From a virus: a stretch of DNA of 25,221 nt. A program made the translations under genes and the position numbers. The DNA lies in IMG/VR virus record IMGVR_UViG_3300017963_002715, positions 1 to 25,221 of that record, one strand, 5' to 3'. The notes under the pieces are model-generated. The model was not told where the DNA came from, did no database searches, and worked only from the letters and a program-made list of their open reading frames with translations. Shown piece by piece: positions 1-7,827 of the stretch (its first letter is position 1; each line of letters opens with the position of its first letter).

Positions 1-110
1 CGCCTCCGCCGCCCCCGCCGGTGCCGGCGACGGCCCCGCCCGCAGCTCAGCCGGCCGGGCAAAGTCTGGAACAGCTACAGGGTCAGCTCGAGGGCAAGCC
101 CCAGGGGTAG
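1..110 (+). CDS. 3' end of an upstream gene, Pro/Ala-rich tail (partial)
   Basis: Frame 3 is open from the window edge to TAG at 108-110. The visible 35 residues are a run of Pro, Ala and Val, then a Gln/Gly-rich end (LEQLQGQLEGKPQG). Such tails are common linkers or disordered C-termini, so the function cannot be read. The stop lies three bases before the recombinase ATG, which suggests co-transcription. The last part contains a near copy of the dispersed motif (AAAGTCTGGAAC, 61-72). Confidence 0.55.
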   Translation, partial: PPPPPPVPATAPPAAQPAGQSLEQLQGQLEGKPQG

Positions 111-113
111 GTC

Positions 114-1202
114 ATGGCGAAGCGAAAGCCGGCGAAGGCGAAGAGGCGGAAGCCGGCGCGTGCTCGCCAGCCCCGGCGAGACCCACTGGCAGAGTTCGGA
201 GCCGCCATCGGCCAGGACGGGCACGCGCAGTCGCTCACCCTGGCCGATGACGTGCTCTCGAAGGTGAAGACGTGGATCTCGACGGGTAGCCTCGCGCTCG
301 ACCGCCTCATGGCTGGAAAGGGCGTGCCGTGTGGCCGCGTGACGGAGATGTACGGGCCCAACCACATCGGCAAGTCGACGCTGCTCGACCACATGTTCGC
401 CGAGTGCCAGCGCATGGGCGGGTACGGCATTCTGCTCGACATCGAAGGCGCACGCGACGAGGCCTACACCCAGTCGATCGGCGTCGACATCTCCAGACTG
501 AGCGTGCTCGAGTTCGACCGCGCCCACCTCGTGATGGAAGAGGTCGTCGACAAGATCTTCGACTCGATCGACTTCTGGTATCGCGAGTTCCCCGACGTGC
601 CCATCGTCATCGGGTGGGACGCGCTCGGGAGCACGCGCACGCGCGACGAGGCGAACAAGTCGATGGGCGAGGACCCCATCGTCGCTGCGGCGGCCTCGGT
701 CATGCGGCGGGCGTGCCGCGCCATCATGCCGCACGTCGGTGGTACGAACATCGCGCTCGTCGTCTGCAATCACAGCTACACCCAGGTGCAGACGAGCGGC
801 GGCGTCCAGCGCCAGGTCACCTACGCGGGAGAGGCGCTCCGGCACGCGGCAACCTTCCGACTCAAGCTCCGCTCGGCGTACCCCAACCAATGGATCAAGT
901 CGACGGACGGTATCATCCTGGGGCGCCAGATCATTATCAACGTCGAGAAGAATCGCTTTGGCAATCCGTGGAACGAAGCGCGGGTCGCGCTGATGTCCGG
1001 CCACGGCATCGACAACGTCTGGTCCGTCTACGAAGAGCTGAAAGCGCGCGGCTTCATCACGACGAGCGGGTCGTGGTCGGCGATCAACCTCGACGGCGAG
1101 GTGCTCAAGTTCCAAGGCTGGAATGGGCTCAACGCCAAGATTGCAGATGACGAGACGCTATTTCCCAGGCTCGTGTCGGTCTACCAGCAGCTGGAGGCGT
1201 GA
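114..1202 (+). CDS. RecA/UvsX-like DNA recombinase
   Basis: A 362-residue strand-exchange ATPase, close to bacterial RecA length (about 350). Residues 1-22 form a Lys/Arg-rich extension. The Walker A motif is GPNHIGKST (81-89), in place of RecA's GPESSGKT. The segment LLDIEGARD (108-115) aligns with RecA's FIDAEHALD, so E111 is the likely catalytic glutamate. PIVIGWDAL (163-171) is Walker B. Residues 211-245 (ALVVCNH, then AGEALRH) match the RecA L2/DNA-binding region with its GGNALKF motif. It would coat single-stranded DNA and drive homologous pairing in phage recombination and replication. The ATG follows a weak AGGGG. It is followed with a one-base overlap by the FmdB-like gene, and the SbcD/SbcC-like genes lie in the same unit, which supports the role. 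The fold is clear; RecA versus UvsX subfamily is not decided. Confidence 0.9.
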   Translation: MAKRKPAKAKRRKPARARQPRRDPLAEFGAAIGQDGHAQSLTLADDVLSKVKTWISTGSLALDRLMAGKGVPCGRVTEMYGPNHIGKSTLLDHMFAECQRMGGYGILLDIEGARDEAYTQSIGVDISRLSVLEFDRAHLVMEEVVDKIFDSIDFWYREFPDVPIVIGWDALGSTRTRDEANKSMGEDPIVAAAASVMRRACRAIMPHVGGTNIALVVCNHSYTQVQTSGGVQRQVTYAGEALRHAATFRLKLRSAYPNQWIKSTDGIILGRQIIINVEKNRFGNPWNEARVALMSGHGIDNVWSVYEELKARGFITTSGSWSAINLDGEVLKFQGWNGLNAKIADDETLFPRLVSVYQQLEA

Positions 1203-1450
1203 TGCCAATCTACGAATACGAGTGCACGGGGTGCTTCTATCGCTTCGACGACATTCGCAATGTCGACGACGTGCCTGACGAGATCGCTATCGACTGCCCG
1301 AAGTGCTCTCGTACGTGCATGGCCAAGCGGGTGAAGGTGACGCCGTTCGCGCACCGCTGGAACCATCAGACGGCCGCGATCATGGCCGACGGGTCGCGCG
1401 TGAAGGGGCACTTCGGCAAGGAAGCGAAGCGCATCAGGAGGAAGAAGTGA
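1202..1450 (+). CDS. FmdB-type zinc-ribbon protein
   Basis: An 82-residue protein beginning MPIYEYECTGC, the standard opening of FmdB-family putative regulatory zinc ribbons. Cysteines C8/C11 and C32/C35 (CPKC) form one zinc site, and the tail is basic (KEAKRIRRKK). The family is annotated as regulatory, but its biochemical role is poorly defined; here it could bind DNA or a replication protein. The ATG at 1202 overlaps the recombinase stop by one base. A GTG directly before it (1199) is a possible alternative that adds one residue. The family start motif favours 1202. Confidence 0.8.
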   Translation: MPIYEYECTGCFYRFDDIRNVDDVPDEIAIDCPKCSRTCMAKRVKVTPFAHRWNHQTAAIMADGSRVKGHFGKEAKRIRRKK

Positions 1451-1959
1451 GCGAGCGGGAGTCGAAAGAGTTGGACAGTGCCACCGTGGGGCCGAGCAGC
1501 GTTACCGTCAACATGGACGCGGGGGCCGTCGACGCCTTCTTCCGCAACATGGGCTTCAACACGAGTCAGATGATTCGCCAGGTGGGCGCGAACAGCCGGG
1601 CGCTCGTCGACATGAAAGCGCTGATGCGCGAAGGTGCCGACCTGGCGTACAAGGTCATCGAGTGGCTCGACGAGGCATCGGAGATCCCCGGCGTGCCGCC
1701 CGAGGTCAGCGAGCTTGCTGACTGGGCAGGGCAGATACAGGTCGGCGTCATGCCCCGCAACAAGAACAAGGAGGCGCTCGAGCGCGTGATGGGCTTGATC
1801 GCGGTCATGGCCGGAGCGCTTCCGGAAGAGCTGCGGGAGCCGATGCCGGGGATCTTAGAGGACCCGAACCTTCAAGCGGTAGCGGTGCCACCTCACGCGG
1901 CGCGCGCGGTGCTCGCTGTGATCGACTTCCATCGTGGCTGGAACAGGAGATCGCTGTGA
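1447..1959 (+). CDS. Hypothetical protein in recombination operon
   Basis: A 170-residue protein that I do not recognise. It starts at GTG 1447 with AGGAGG at 1436-1441 (5-base spacing), and the GTGA overlaps the previous stop. The same frame is open further upstream, but that part lies on top of the FmdB-like gene. The protein is mostly predicted helix with a central acidic stretch (EWLDEASEIPGVPPEVSELADWAG). No cysteine pairs, membrane segment or nucleotide-binding motif is visible. Its place between the recombinase and the SbcD-like nuclease, with a GTGA overlap at both ends, suggests translation coupled to the recombination proteins. Confidence 0.75.
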   Translation: MSERESKELDSATVGPSSVTVNMDAGAVDAFFRNMGFNTSQMIRQVGANSRALVDMKALMREGADLAYKVIEWLDEASEIPGVPPEVSELADWAGQIQVGVMPRNKNKEALERVMGLIAVMAGALPEELREPMPGILEDPNLQAVAVPPHAARAVLAVIDFHRGWNRRSL

Positions 1960-2948
1960 TCATCTTCACCGACCTGCACCTGAGAGAAGAGAGCGCGGCC
2001 ACCGTGCTGGGAGAGGTGCTGCCGGGCATCCTCCAGGCGGCCCTCGCGCACAATGACCTCGACGTCGTCTTCCTGGGGGACTGGTGGCATGTCCGCAATC
2101 GCATTCCGGTCGTTCTACTCAACGCCGTCGACGCGGAGCTTGCGCGCTGGGGTGCTGCGGGCGTTCGTCTCCGAGTCTTGCCGGGTAACCACGATCAGGT
2201 GGATGTGGCCGGGCGAAACGCTCTCGAGGTCTTCGACCGCCTACCACACGTTTCCGTCTATACAGTTCCCACCCGGGACGCCGATGGCCTCTGGGTGCCG
2301 TACCGGAAGAGCGTCGACGAGCTGACGCGCCTGGTGACTTACGGCCAGTCGGAAGCATTGAAGGCCGGCGACCAGCCGGCCGTGCTCTTCGGTCACTTCG
2401 GGGTCACCGGCGCGCTCAAGGGCGTGAACATCTACGACGACGACGGCGTGCCGCTCGAGGCGCTGCAAGGCTGGCCTATGGTGCTGCTCGGGCATTACCA
2501 CCGCCGGCAGCAGCTCGGCAACGTGCAGTACATCGGCAGTCCCTGGGAGACGCGCGCCGACGAGATGGGTGACCCGAAGGGCTACGCGCGCCTCGTCGAC
2601 GGCCAGCTCACCTTCTACGATACGGCCTGGGGGCCGAAGCATTACGTCATGCACATCTCGAAGGGGCAGCCCGTCGACGGTACCGGCCTGCGGCCCCAGG
2701 ACATCGTCCACGTGCACGCCGAGCACGACGTCAACGTCGAGGCTGTCGGCCACGCACTGAGGTCGATGGGCGTGCACAACCACACCATAGCGCGCGAGGT
2801 GGCGCCGACGGTGGAGCGGCTCGAGGTGCCTCAGCAAGAGGGCGCGGCGCCTACCTTCCGCGCCTACGCGGAGGCCTTCATCCGCGCGCACCCGTGCGAG
2901 GTGCCCGAAGAGCTGCTGCTGTCGACACTGGCGGAGATTGTGGAGTAG
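1956..2948 (+). CDS. SbcD/Mre11-like metallophosphoesterase nuclease (T4 gp47 type)
   Basis: A 330-residue calcineurin-like phosphoesterase carrying the full metal-binding series: D6-x-H8 (FTDLHL), GDWWH (41-45), GNHD (77-80), GHFG (146-149) and GHYH (179-182). This is the nuclease subunit that with an SbcC/Rad50 ATPase trims double-strand ends and hairpins; T4 gp47 is the phage counterpart. The partner gene follows four bases downstream. The start is GTG 1956, overlapping the previous stop as GTGA, with AGGAG at 1945-1949. The C-terminal 130 residues would be the capping/partner-binding part. All expected motifs are intact. Confidence 0.9.
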   Translation: MIIFTDLHLREESAATVLGEVLPGILQAALAHNDLDVVFLGDWWHVRNRIPVVLLNAVDAELARWGAAGVRLRVLPGNHDQVDVAGRNALEVFDRLPHVSVYTVPTRDADGLWVPYRKSVDELTRLVTYGQSEALKAGDQPAVLFGHFGVTGALKGVNIYDDDGVPLEALQGWPMVLLGHYHRRQQLGNVQYIGSPWETRADEMGDPKGYARLVDGQLTFYDTAWGPKHYVMHISKGQPVDGTGLRPQDIVHVHAEHDVNVEAVGHALRSMGVHNHTIAREVAPTVERLEVPQQEGAAPTFRAYAEAFIRAHPCEVPEELLLSTLAEIVE

Positions 2949-2951
2949 GCC

Positions 2952-4973
2952 ATGCGAGCGAAGCGAATGCGGTTGAACAACTATGGCTCGTTCTACGGGC
3001 GGCACGAGTTCAACCTGGGCGGGCGCGGTCTGGTGTTGATCGACGGTGACAACCGCGACGACCCGTGCACCATCAGCAACGCGTCGGGCAAGTCGACGCT
3101 CATGGAGGCGCTCGACTGGTGCTGGTACGGCGAGGTGCCGCGCAAGGATGACGCCGACTCCATCGTCAATGAGGAGGCGGAGAAGGACACCTTCGTCGAG
3201 GTGGAGCTTGAGGACGAGGACGGCACCGAGCTGCGCGTCCTCCGTTTCCGCAAGGAAGGGAAGAAGTCTGGAAAGAGCGGCGTACGCCTCTTCGTGAACG
3301 ACGTCGAGCAGACCTTCCTCGACGCCAAGGAGACGCAGCTCGAGATCAACAGGCACCTGGGCATGGACCGCCACGTCTTCAAGGCGGCGGTGATGTTCTC
3401 CCAGTTCGATCGCTTCAACTTCGCCGAGTCCACCGACGCTGAGCGCGTCGAGACGCTGACGAAGATCCTCCAGCTCGAGACCATCGACGTGTGGCTGGCG
3501 AAGGCGAAGGCGCTGCGTGACCAAGCCGCGAGCGGCGCCGCAGCTGCGCGTGAAGAGAAGGTACGTGCAGAGGCCGCGCTCGACTCGTCGGCGCGCATCC
3601 TGGTCGAGTATGGCGAGCAGCAAGGGCGGTGGGAGACCGAGCGGCAGACCAAGCTCGAAGACCTGGCCAAGTCGCGGGCGGAGGTCGAGCAGTACCTCGA
3701 AGAGACGCGGCCGCTGGTGGCCGGACTCGAGCGCGACCGTGCAGCGCTCTCCCAGGCTGAGGCGGCCCGACCGGCGCCACCCCCGGAGATCGCCCAGGCC
3801 CAGGCCGCGCGCGACCAGGCGATGCAGGCGGCCGCGGGGCTCAACGGCGAGGCCCAGGGCTTCCTGCGCCAGGCGGCGGAGGTCGAGCGCGAAGTGCAGC
3901 GCTTCGGCGCGCTGAAAGTCGGGAAATGCTCCACCTGCGGCCAGGACGTCACCGCCGAGCATCTCCAGGCGGAGGTCGAGGCTCGCGGGCAGGTCGCCCA
4001 GAGTCACGTCGCCGCGGCGGAGGCGAAGAGGCAGGAAGCGGAAACTCTGGAAAGCGAGGCCGCTGGCCACGCGGCCCAGCTCGAGCAGCTTTCCAGCCTT
4101 TACGACGCCGAGCTGCGCGCGCATGGGGAGAGGGTGCTCGAGCTGCGGCAGAAGGTCGACGCCGCGGCCAACGCCCAGGGCTACGTGCACAGCGCTGAGC
4201 AGTCGCTCTGGCGCATTGACGAGGACGTCCGCGGGTGGACGGCCGCGGTCAACCCCTACGTCGAGAAGCTCGCGGCGACCCAGGAAGAGCGCGCGAGCCT
4301 GGAGCTGCGTCTCGGCCAGCTCGTGCAGCACGCGGAGGCGCTGCGCCTGCGAGAGGCGGCCTTCGACTACCACGTGAAGGCGTGCGGCCCGAAGGGCATC
4401 AAGTCGTACATCCTCGACGCGCGGCTGACCGACCTCACCGAGGCGGCCAACCGTTGGGTGCAGCTGCTCACCGGTGGCGCGATCTGGGTGCAGTTCACCA
4501 CGCACGGCATGACGACGAAGAAGACGCTGAGCAACAAGGTCGAGGTCAAGGTCTTCAAGTACAACGCGCGCGGCACCGTCACCGAGCGCGGCTACCGGAG
4601 CTGGTCGGGCGGCGAGAAGGGCAAGGTCGCCCTGGGCATCGACTTCGGCCTGGCCGCGCTCGTTGCCAGGCGCGCACACAAGCGCTTCGACATCCTGATC
4701 CTCGACGAGCTATTCCGGCACCTCGACGGCGCGGGGAAGGAAGCCGTCGTCGAGATGCTCACCTACCTGCGCCAAGAGAAGAGCAGCATCTTCGTCGTCG
4801 AGCACGACGTCGACTTCGCCGACGCATTCGAGAACCGCATCGTCATCGTCAAGGAAGGCGGCCGTAGCCGCATCACCGAGGGAGGTAACAGTGAGACCCC
4901 GAAACCGCGCAGAGCGCAAAGGCGCACACGTCGTCCGGTTCGTTCCCCTGTTCGAACATCCGGAGAAGCCTAG
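2952..4973 (+). CDS. SbcC/Rad50-like ATPase (T4 gp46 type)
   Basis: A 673-residue SMC-like ATPase, nearer to phage gp46 length than to E. coli SbcC (about 1050). Walker A is SNASGKST (42-49). The Q-loop is FSQFD (Q151). A long Ala/Glu/Gln-rich coiled coil (about 180-470) is broken by a zinc hook, CSTCG (C326, C329). The ABC signature is WSGGEKGK (551-558), Walker B ILILDE (581-586), D-loop RHLDG (589-593), and the H-loop histidine is H618. It pairs with the SbcD-like nuclease in DNA end processing. The last about 28 residues are very basic and Pro/Arg-rich and are encoded where the next gene overlaps by 83 bases. Two variants of the dispersed motif and one exact copy lie inside. Confidence 0.9.
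   Translation: MRAKRMRLNNYGSFYGRHEFNLGGRGLVLIDGDNRDDPCTISNASGKSTLMEALDWCWYGEVPRKDDADSIVNEEAEKDTFVEVELEDEDGTELRVLRFRKEGKKSGKSGVRLFVNDVEQTFLDAKETQLEINRHLGMDRHVFKAAVMFSQFDRFNFAESTDAERVETLTKILQLETIDVWLAKAKALRDQAASGAAAAREEKVRAEAALDSSARILVEYGEQQGRWETERQTKLEDLAKSRAEVEQYLEETRPLVAGLERDRAALSQAEAARPAPPPEIAQAQAARDQAMQAAAGLNGEAQGFLRQAAEVEREVQRFGALKVGKCSTCGQDVTAEHLQAEVEARGQVAQSHVAAAEAKRQEAETLESEAAGHAAQLEQLSSLYDAELRAHGERVLELRQKVDAAANAQGYVHSAEQSLWRIDEDVRGWTAAVNPYVEKLAATQEERASLELRLGQLVQHAEALRLREAAFDYHVKACGPKGIKSYILDARLTDLTEAANRWVQLLTGGAIWVQFTTHGMTTKKTLSNKVEVKVFKYNARGTVTERGYRSWSGGEKGKVALGIDFGLAALVARRAHKRFDILILDELFRHLDGAGKEAVVEMLTYLRQEKSSIFVVEHDVDFADAFENRIVIVKEGGRSRITEGGNSETPKPRRAQRRTRRPVRSPVRTSGEA
3264..3274 (+). 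repeat. Dispersed motif AAGTCTGGAAA, exact copy 1
   Basis: Exact 11-base core inside the SbcC-like gene, read as KSGK. Confidence 0.7.
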
Positions 4974-5457
4974 CGCCGTCGTCGAGGGCCCGGAGCACTA
5001 CATCGAAGGGCAGCTCGAGGAGTTTCTCGTCGTCAGCGTGCCCCAGGACATCACGCACGCCGCTGCGGAAGAGCTACAGGTGAAGCTCAAGGAGCAGCTG
5101 GGCGACCGGCCGATCATCGTCATCACTCACAACGTCACCTTCGGGCGTCTCGAGAAGCTCTCGCCGAACGAGGCCGCGCGGGTGATCCATCGAATCGAGA
5201 GCGTGATCTATGACAAGGGTGAGGACACCGGTATCTGTGACGCCGACGGCAACCCCATCCACGTCGGAGACCTCGAGAAGGGAACCGCCAAGCTCGCAGT
5301 GGTGGACGGGCCCTTCGACCCCGACAACCCCGACGACGTCAAAGGACTCGCCGCCGAGCACATCGACCGGTCCTACGTCGACAAGGGCGGAACAATCATC
5401 GAGCAGTCGGGAGCCGGAGAAGACGAGGGCGGGGGCGATAACGGCTCTGGGGATTGA
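4891..5457 (+). CDS. Hypothetical acidic protein overlapping SbcC-like gene
   Basis: A 188-residue protein of unknown function. The N-terminus is basic and the tail acidic and Gly-rich (GAGEDEGGGDNGSGD). The middle has a beta/alpha segment ending in a hydrophobic strand (RPIIVITHNVTFGRL), but I see no catalytic motif. GTG 4891 follows GGGAGGT (4880-4887), a strong Shine-Dalgarno, and no later start of equal quality exists in frame. I therefore accept the 83-base overlap with the SbcC-like gene. The resolvase reading frame emerges at its 3' end. Confidence 0.7.
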   Translation: MRPRNRAERKGAHVVRFVPLFEHPEKPSAVVEGPEHYIEGQLEEFLVVSVPQDITHAAAEELQVKLKEQLGDRPIIVITHNVTFGRLEKLSPNEAARVIHRIESVIYDKGEDTGICDADGNPIHVGDLEKGTAKLAVVDGPFDPDNPDDVKGLAAEHIDRSYVDKGGTIIEQSGAGEDEGGGDNGSGD

Positions 5458-5992
5458 CCCGGGCTTTGCGGCCGGCGGCGCGGTGGTGCTGCGTCAGGAC
5501 GCTCAGGGTGCACCGATACGCTTCGTCGACGGCGTGGTGCTCGAGACGAAGAAGGCTGGAAAGAAGGAGCGCAAGTCGCTGCGGGTGACCGACGACGACG
5601 CGCGGCGAGTGCGAGAGATCTACGACATGGCCGACGAGCTGCGCAAGCGTCACCACGTCAACGTCATCGGCGTCGAGGCCTACATGCCCTTCGGCAAGAA
5701 CGCGAGCGGTTGGAAGGCCGGCGGCATCTACTACGGCTTTATGATGGCAGGCCGCGCGTGGGGTATCCCGGTGCTCCCCTTCGTGCCCCAGGATCTCAAG
5801 CGGGCCTTTCACAAGAAGCAGAACGTCAGCAAGGCGGCGATCGGTGATACACTGGCTGGAAAGGTCAACGGCCTGGGCGAGTTCGTCGCTACCCTGGCGA
5901 AGGGCAAGCGCGAGCACGTCACCGACGCGGCCGGGCACGCGTACCTGGCCATCGTCGAGGCCTACAACCTGCGTCAAATGATGGGAGTCTGA
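5438..5992 (+). CDS. RuvC-like Holliday junction resolvase, start codon non-canonical
   Basis: The protein has the RuvC/RNase H fold signature: GIDPG with the first catalytic Asp, then IGVEAYMP with the catalytic Glu about 73 residues later, and HVTDAAGHAYLA with the C-terminal Asp. These residues cut four-way DNA junctions and resolve branched replication products before packaging. The family normally begins a few residues before GIDPG. Here no ATG, GTG or TTG exists in frame near that point. The nearest codons are ATA 5438 and CTG 5447, behind GAGGGCGGGGG. The only canonical upstream start is ATG 5210, which would add about 79 low-complexity Ser/Thr/Pro residues and overlap the previous gene by 248 bases. 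I chose 5438 as a practical limit; the body of the gene is firm, the start is not. Confidence 0.75.
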   Translation: MTALGIDPGFAAGGAVVLRQDAQGAPIRFVDGVVLETKKAGKKERKSLRVTDDDARRVREIYDMADELRKRHHVNVIGVEAYMPFGKNASGWKAGGIYYGFMMAGRAWGIPVLPFVPQDLKRAFHKKQNVSKAAIGDTLAGKVNGLGEFVATLAKGKREHVTDAAGHAYLAIVEAYNLRQMMGV

Positions 5993-5993
5993 G

Positions 5994-6314
5994 ATGATCT
6001 TCCTACTCAACAGGGAGCGCGTGATCAATGAGGTCATGGAGTGGTTCCAGCTCCACGCTTGCAACGCGCTCCAGATCCCGCTCGAGAAGTTCACGGTCGA
6101 GCTGTCCGTCGATGAACGCGGCAACATGACGCCCAACGTCGAGGTCGCCCGGGAGGACATCGAAGGCGTCAGCGACGAGCAGTTCTCTGAGCTGATGGCG
6201 GGGCTCTACAGAGTGGCTGTGGGTATGTTCCACGACCGCAACGAGGGGTTGAAGGAATGTCGAAGAAGCACATCCAAGACGGCTTCGGCCGAACCGTCCC
6301 CGACTACCTCCTAG
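5994..6314 (+). CDS. Hypothetical protein
   Basis: A 106-residue protein, not recognised. ATG 5994 comes two bases after the resolvase stop, with GGGAG upstream. The first about 85 residues look like a compact alpha/beta domain with amphipathic helices (VINEVMEWFQLHACNALQIPLEKF; EQFSELMAGLYRVAVGMF). The final 19 residues (Ser/Thr/Pro-rich) are encoded in the 58-base overlap with the next gene and are probably disordered. Confidence 0.7.
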   Translation: MIFLLNRERVINEVMEWFQLHACNALQIPLEKFTVELSVDERGNMTPNVEVAREDIEGVSDEQFSELMAGLYRVAVGMFHDRNEGLKECRRSTSKTASAEPSPTTS

Positions 6315-6991
6315 AAGAGGCGACGCGGACGAAGAAGACGAAGGCGACCGTCGACATCCACCTGCCGTCGGAGAAGCCGGACCTCGAAGAGCTGGCGCGC
6401 ACGGACCTGCGCACGGTAGCGAAGCTCTACTACGTCACCGATCTGCACGAGTGTTCCGTCGAGGACATGGCCTCTCTCGCCCAGTTCTCGTCGGTGTCGC
6501 TGAGCACCCTACGCGCTTGGTGCACGAAGGACGGCTGGGTTGAAGCCCGTCGCCAGGTGAAAGACGACTGGCAGAAGAAGCTCGAGAGCAAGCTCGGCGA
6601 AGAGATCACCCGGCAGCGGCTGGTCTTCCTCGACGAGATGCAGACGATCTGGCAGCAGGGCATGAAGATGGTCGACCTCAGCAAGATCGGCGAGCCCGAC
6701 GCTGACGGTATCGTCGCGCTGCCGAAGACCTGGGAGGGCGTCGTCGGGGCGATGGTGAAGCTCGGCGGCATGATGGATCAGATGGCGACGTCTATCCGTG
6801 ACGACGTGGCGCCGAAGGAGAACGCCCAGGGGAAGGGCGGCAACCGGCTGCAAGTCGAGCTGGAGCTGACAGAGGAAGAGTCCCAGGGCGCGGTCAAGGC
6901 CATCCTCGAGAAGCGACGGCTTACTACCCGGCAGAAGGCCGGCATTGAAGACGAGGACATACTCGATGCCGACTACAAAGAGGTCAAGTAG
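6257..6991 (+). CDS. HTH protein, possible terminase-small-subunit-like DNA-binding protein
   Basis: A 244-residue protein. Residues about 55-100 read as a helix-turn-helix: LAQFSSVSLSTLRAW followed by CTKDGW, a pattern seen in phage terminase small subunits and related HTH proteins (start of recognition helix, then a W-x-x-x-GW turn). The rest is helical with a Lys/Glu-rich C-terminus. ATG 6257 has GAAGGA immediately before it and overlaps the previous gene by 58 bases. The large terminase is about 14 kb away, so a packaging role is only possible. A transcription or replication-origin binding role is equally open. Confidence 0.7.
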   Translation: MSKKHIQDGFGRTVPDYLLEEATRTKKTKATVDIHLPSEKPDLEELARTDLRTVAKLYYVTDLHECSVEDMASLAQFSSVSLSTLRAWCTKDGWVEARRQVKDDWQKKLESKLGEEITRQRLVFLDEMQTIWQQGMKMVDLSKIGEPDADGIVALPKTWEGVVGAMVKLGGMMDQMATSIRDDVAPKENAQGKGGNRLQVELELTEEESQGAVKAILEKRRLTTRQKAGIEDEDILDADYKEVK

Positions 6992-7715
6992 GTGGACACC
7001 TGCGCAAGCGGGGGCGCTGCTGATCGGCATCGGCGCATACGGCCGGGACTGGTTCAAGCGCAAGACGGGCAGGACCATCCCCGCCATCATGGCCCAGGCG
7101 CGCAAGCGCTATGGGACGGCGTCGCTCACCAGGGGGACGTGGTCGCTGCGCAAGGCGATGGCGGAGACCGGCTACTCGCGCTCGCAGCTCCTGCGCGCGC
7201 AGAGCGCACTGGGGCAGAAGTGGCGGCGCACGTCGGCGCGCGGGCGCTACATCATCTCCGAAGAGCAGCTGCGGGAGTTGACCGACTGGCTGGTGCACGA
7301 CTACTGGTCGACGTCGAAGTCGCTCTACAACTGTCTCTGGTGCACGACGACGGAGCGGCCGACCTATGCGATCGGCCTGTGCCGGTCGTGCTACAAGGCG
7401 CACGCGCGGCGCGCGCACTCGTTAGGGGTGCCCGTGGCCTTGTGCGGGCAGCGACAGTTCGTGTTAGCTTTGCAGGCCGAAGGGGTAGAGAGTGACGTAT
7501 TCTGGAGACCAGCACTGGCCCGGCTCGAGATGGGGATCGCACTTGACTTCCGACAGCTCACTACGCTTGGGCGATTGGCACAGTCTCTTGAGACTAGCGG
7601 CGGAGCTGCGCGCGGACACGGCGACGGAAGCGTTTGTCGATCTGGTGGAGGCCTGGTGGTCGTCGACGAACCTGACGAAGGGCGAGATGCTGACGGTGTT
7701 GAAGAGGGTTCATAA
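6966..7715 (+). CDS. HTH and zinc-ribbon protein
   Basis: A 249-residue protein if it runs to 7715. Residues 55-80 resemble a helix-turn-helix (TWSLRKAMAETGYSRSQLLRA). A zinc ribbon follows with C123/C126 and C139/C142 (CLWC, CRSC). ATG 6966 has GAGG at 6953-6956 and overlaps the preceding gene by 26 bases; a TTG at 6945 is less likely. Phage DNA-binding proteins of unknown role often combine such HTH and zinc-ribbon parts. From about 7560 this frame loses coding character (a Gly/Ser/Arg-rich composition) while another frame becomes protein-like. The true C-terminus may therefore be shorter in origin, or a frameshift may have extended it. Confidence 0.7.
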   Translation: MPTTKRSSRWTPAQAGALLIGIGAYGRDWFKRKTGRTIPAIMAQARKRYGTASLTRGTWSLRKAMAETGYSRSQLLRAQSALGQKWRRTSARGRYIISEEQLRELTDWLVHDYWSTSKSLYNCLWCTTTERPTYAIGLCRSCYKAHARRAHSLGVPVALCGQRQFVLALQAEGVESDVFWRPALARLEMGIALDFRQLTTLGRLAQSLETSGGAARGHGDGSVCRSGGGLVVVDEPDEGRDADGVEEGS

Positions 7716-7827
7716 CGGGCTCGCGTTGAGCCCCGCGTTCAACGAGCGCGATGCGCTCGAGGGCGCCTTGTCGACGGTGATGACGGCTTGGGCAGCCGGC
7801 GCCCCGTCAGGAGACGTGGAACAATGA
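7492..7827 (+). CDS. Hypothetical small helical protein
   Basis: A 111-residue protein, not recognised. From residue about 20 on it looks like genuine helical protein (DWHSLLRLAAELRADTATEAFVDLVEAWW, then GEMLTVLKRVHNGL). The start is GTG 7492 behind GGGGTAGAGA. It overlaps the previous gene by 224 bases, far more than any other pair here, and the first about 20 residues are less convincing. The end joins the clamp gene through ATGA. The frame from about 7560 to 7827 is well supported; the exact start is not. Confidence 0.6.
   Translation: MTYSGDQHWPGSRWGSHLTSDSSLRLGDWHSLLRLAAELRADTATEAFVDLVEAWWSSTNLTKGEMLTVLKRVHNGLALSPAFNERDALEGALSTVMTAWAAGAPSGDVEQ

Noticed and set aside
2241-4679. An 812-codon open frame on the minus strand
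   Set aside because: It lies opposite the SbcD/SbcC-like genes, whose motifs are intact on the + strand. Long antisense frames are expected in GC-rich genes with third-position GC bias. Its protein is Leu/Arg/Val repeats with no recognisable domain.
5210-5437. ATG 5210 as the resolvase start
   Set aside because: It would add about 79 Ser/Thr/Pro-rich residues before the catalytic GIDPG and overlap the preceding gene by 248 bases. No RuvC relative is known to me with such an extension.
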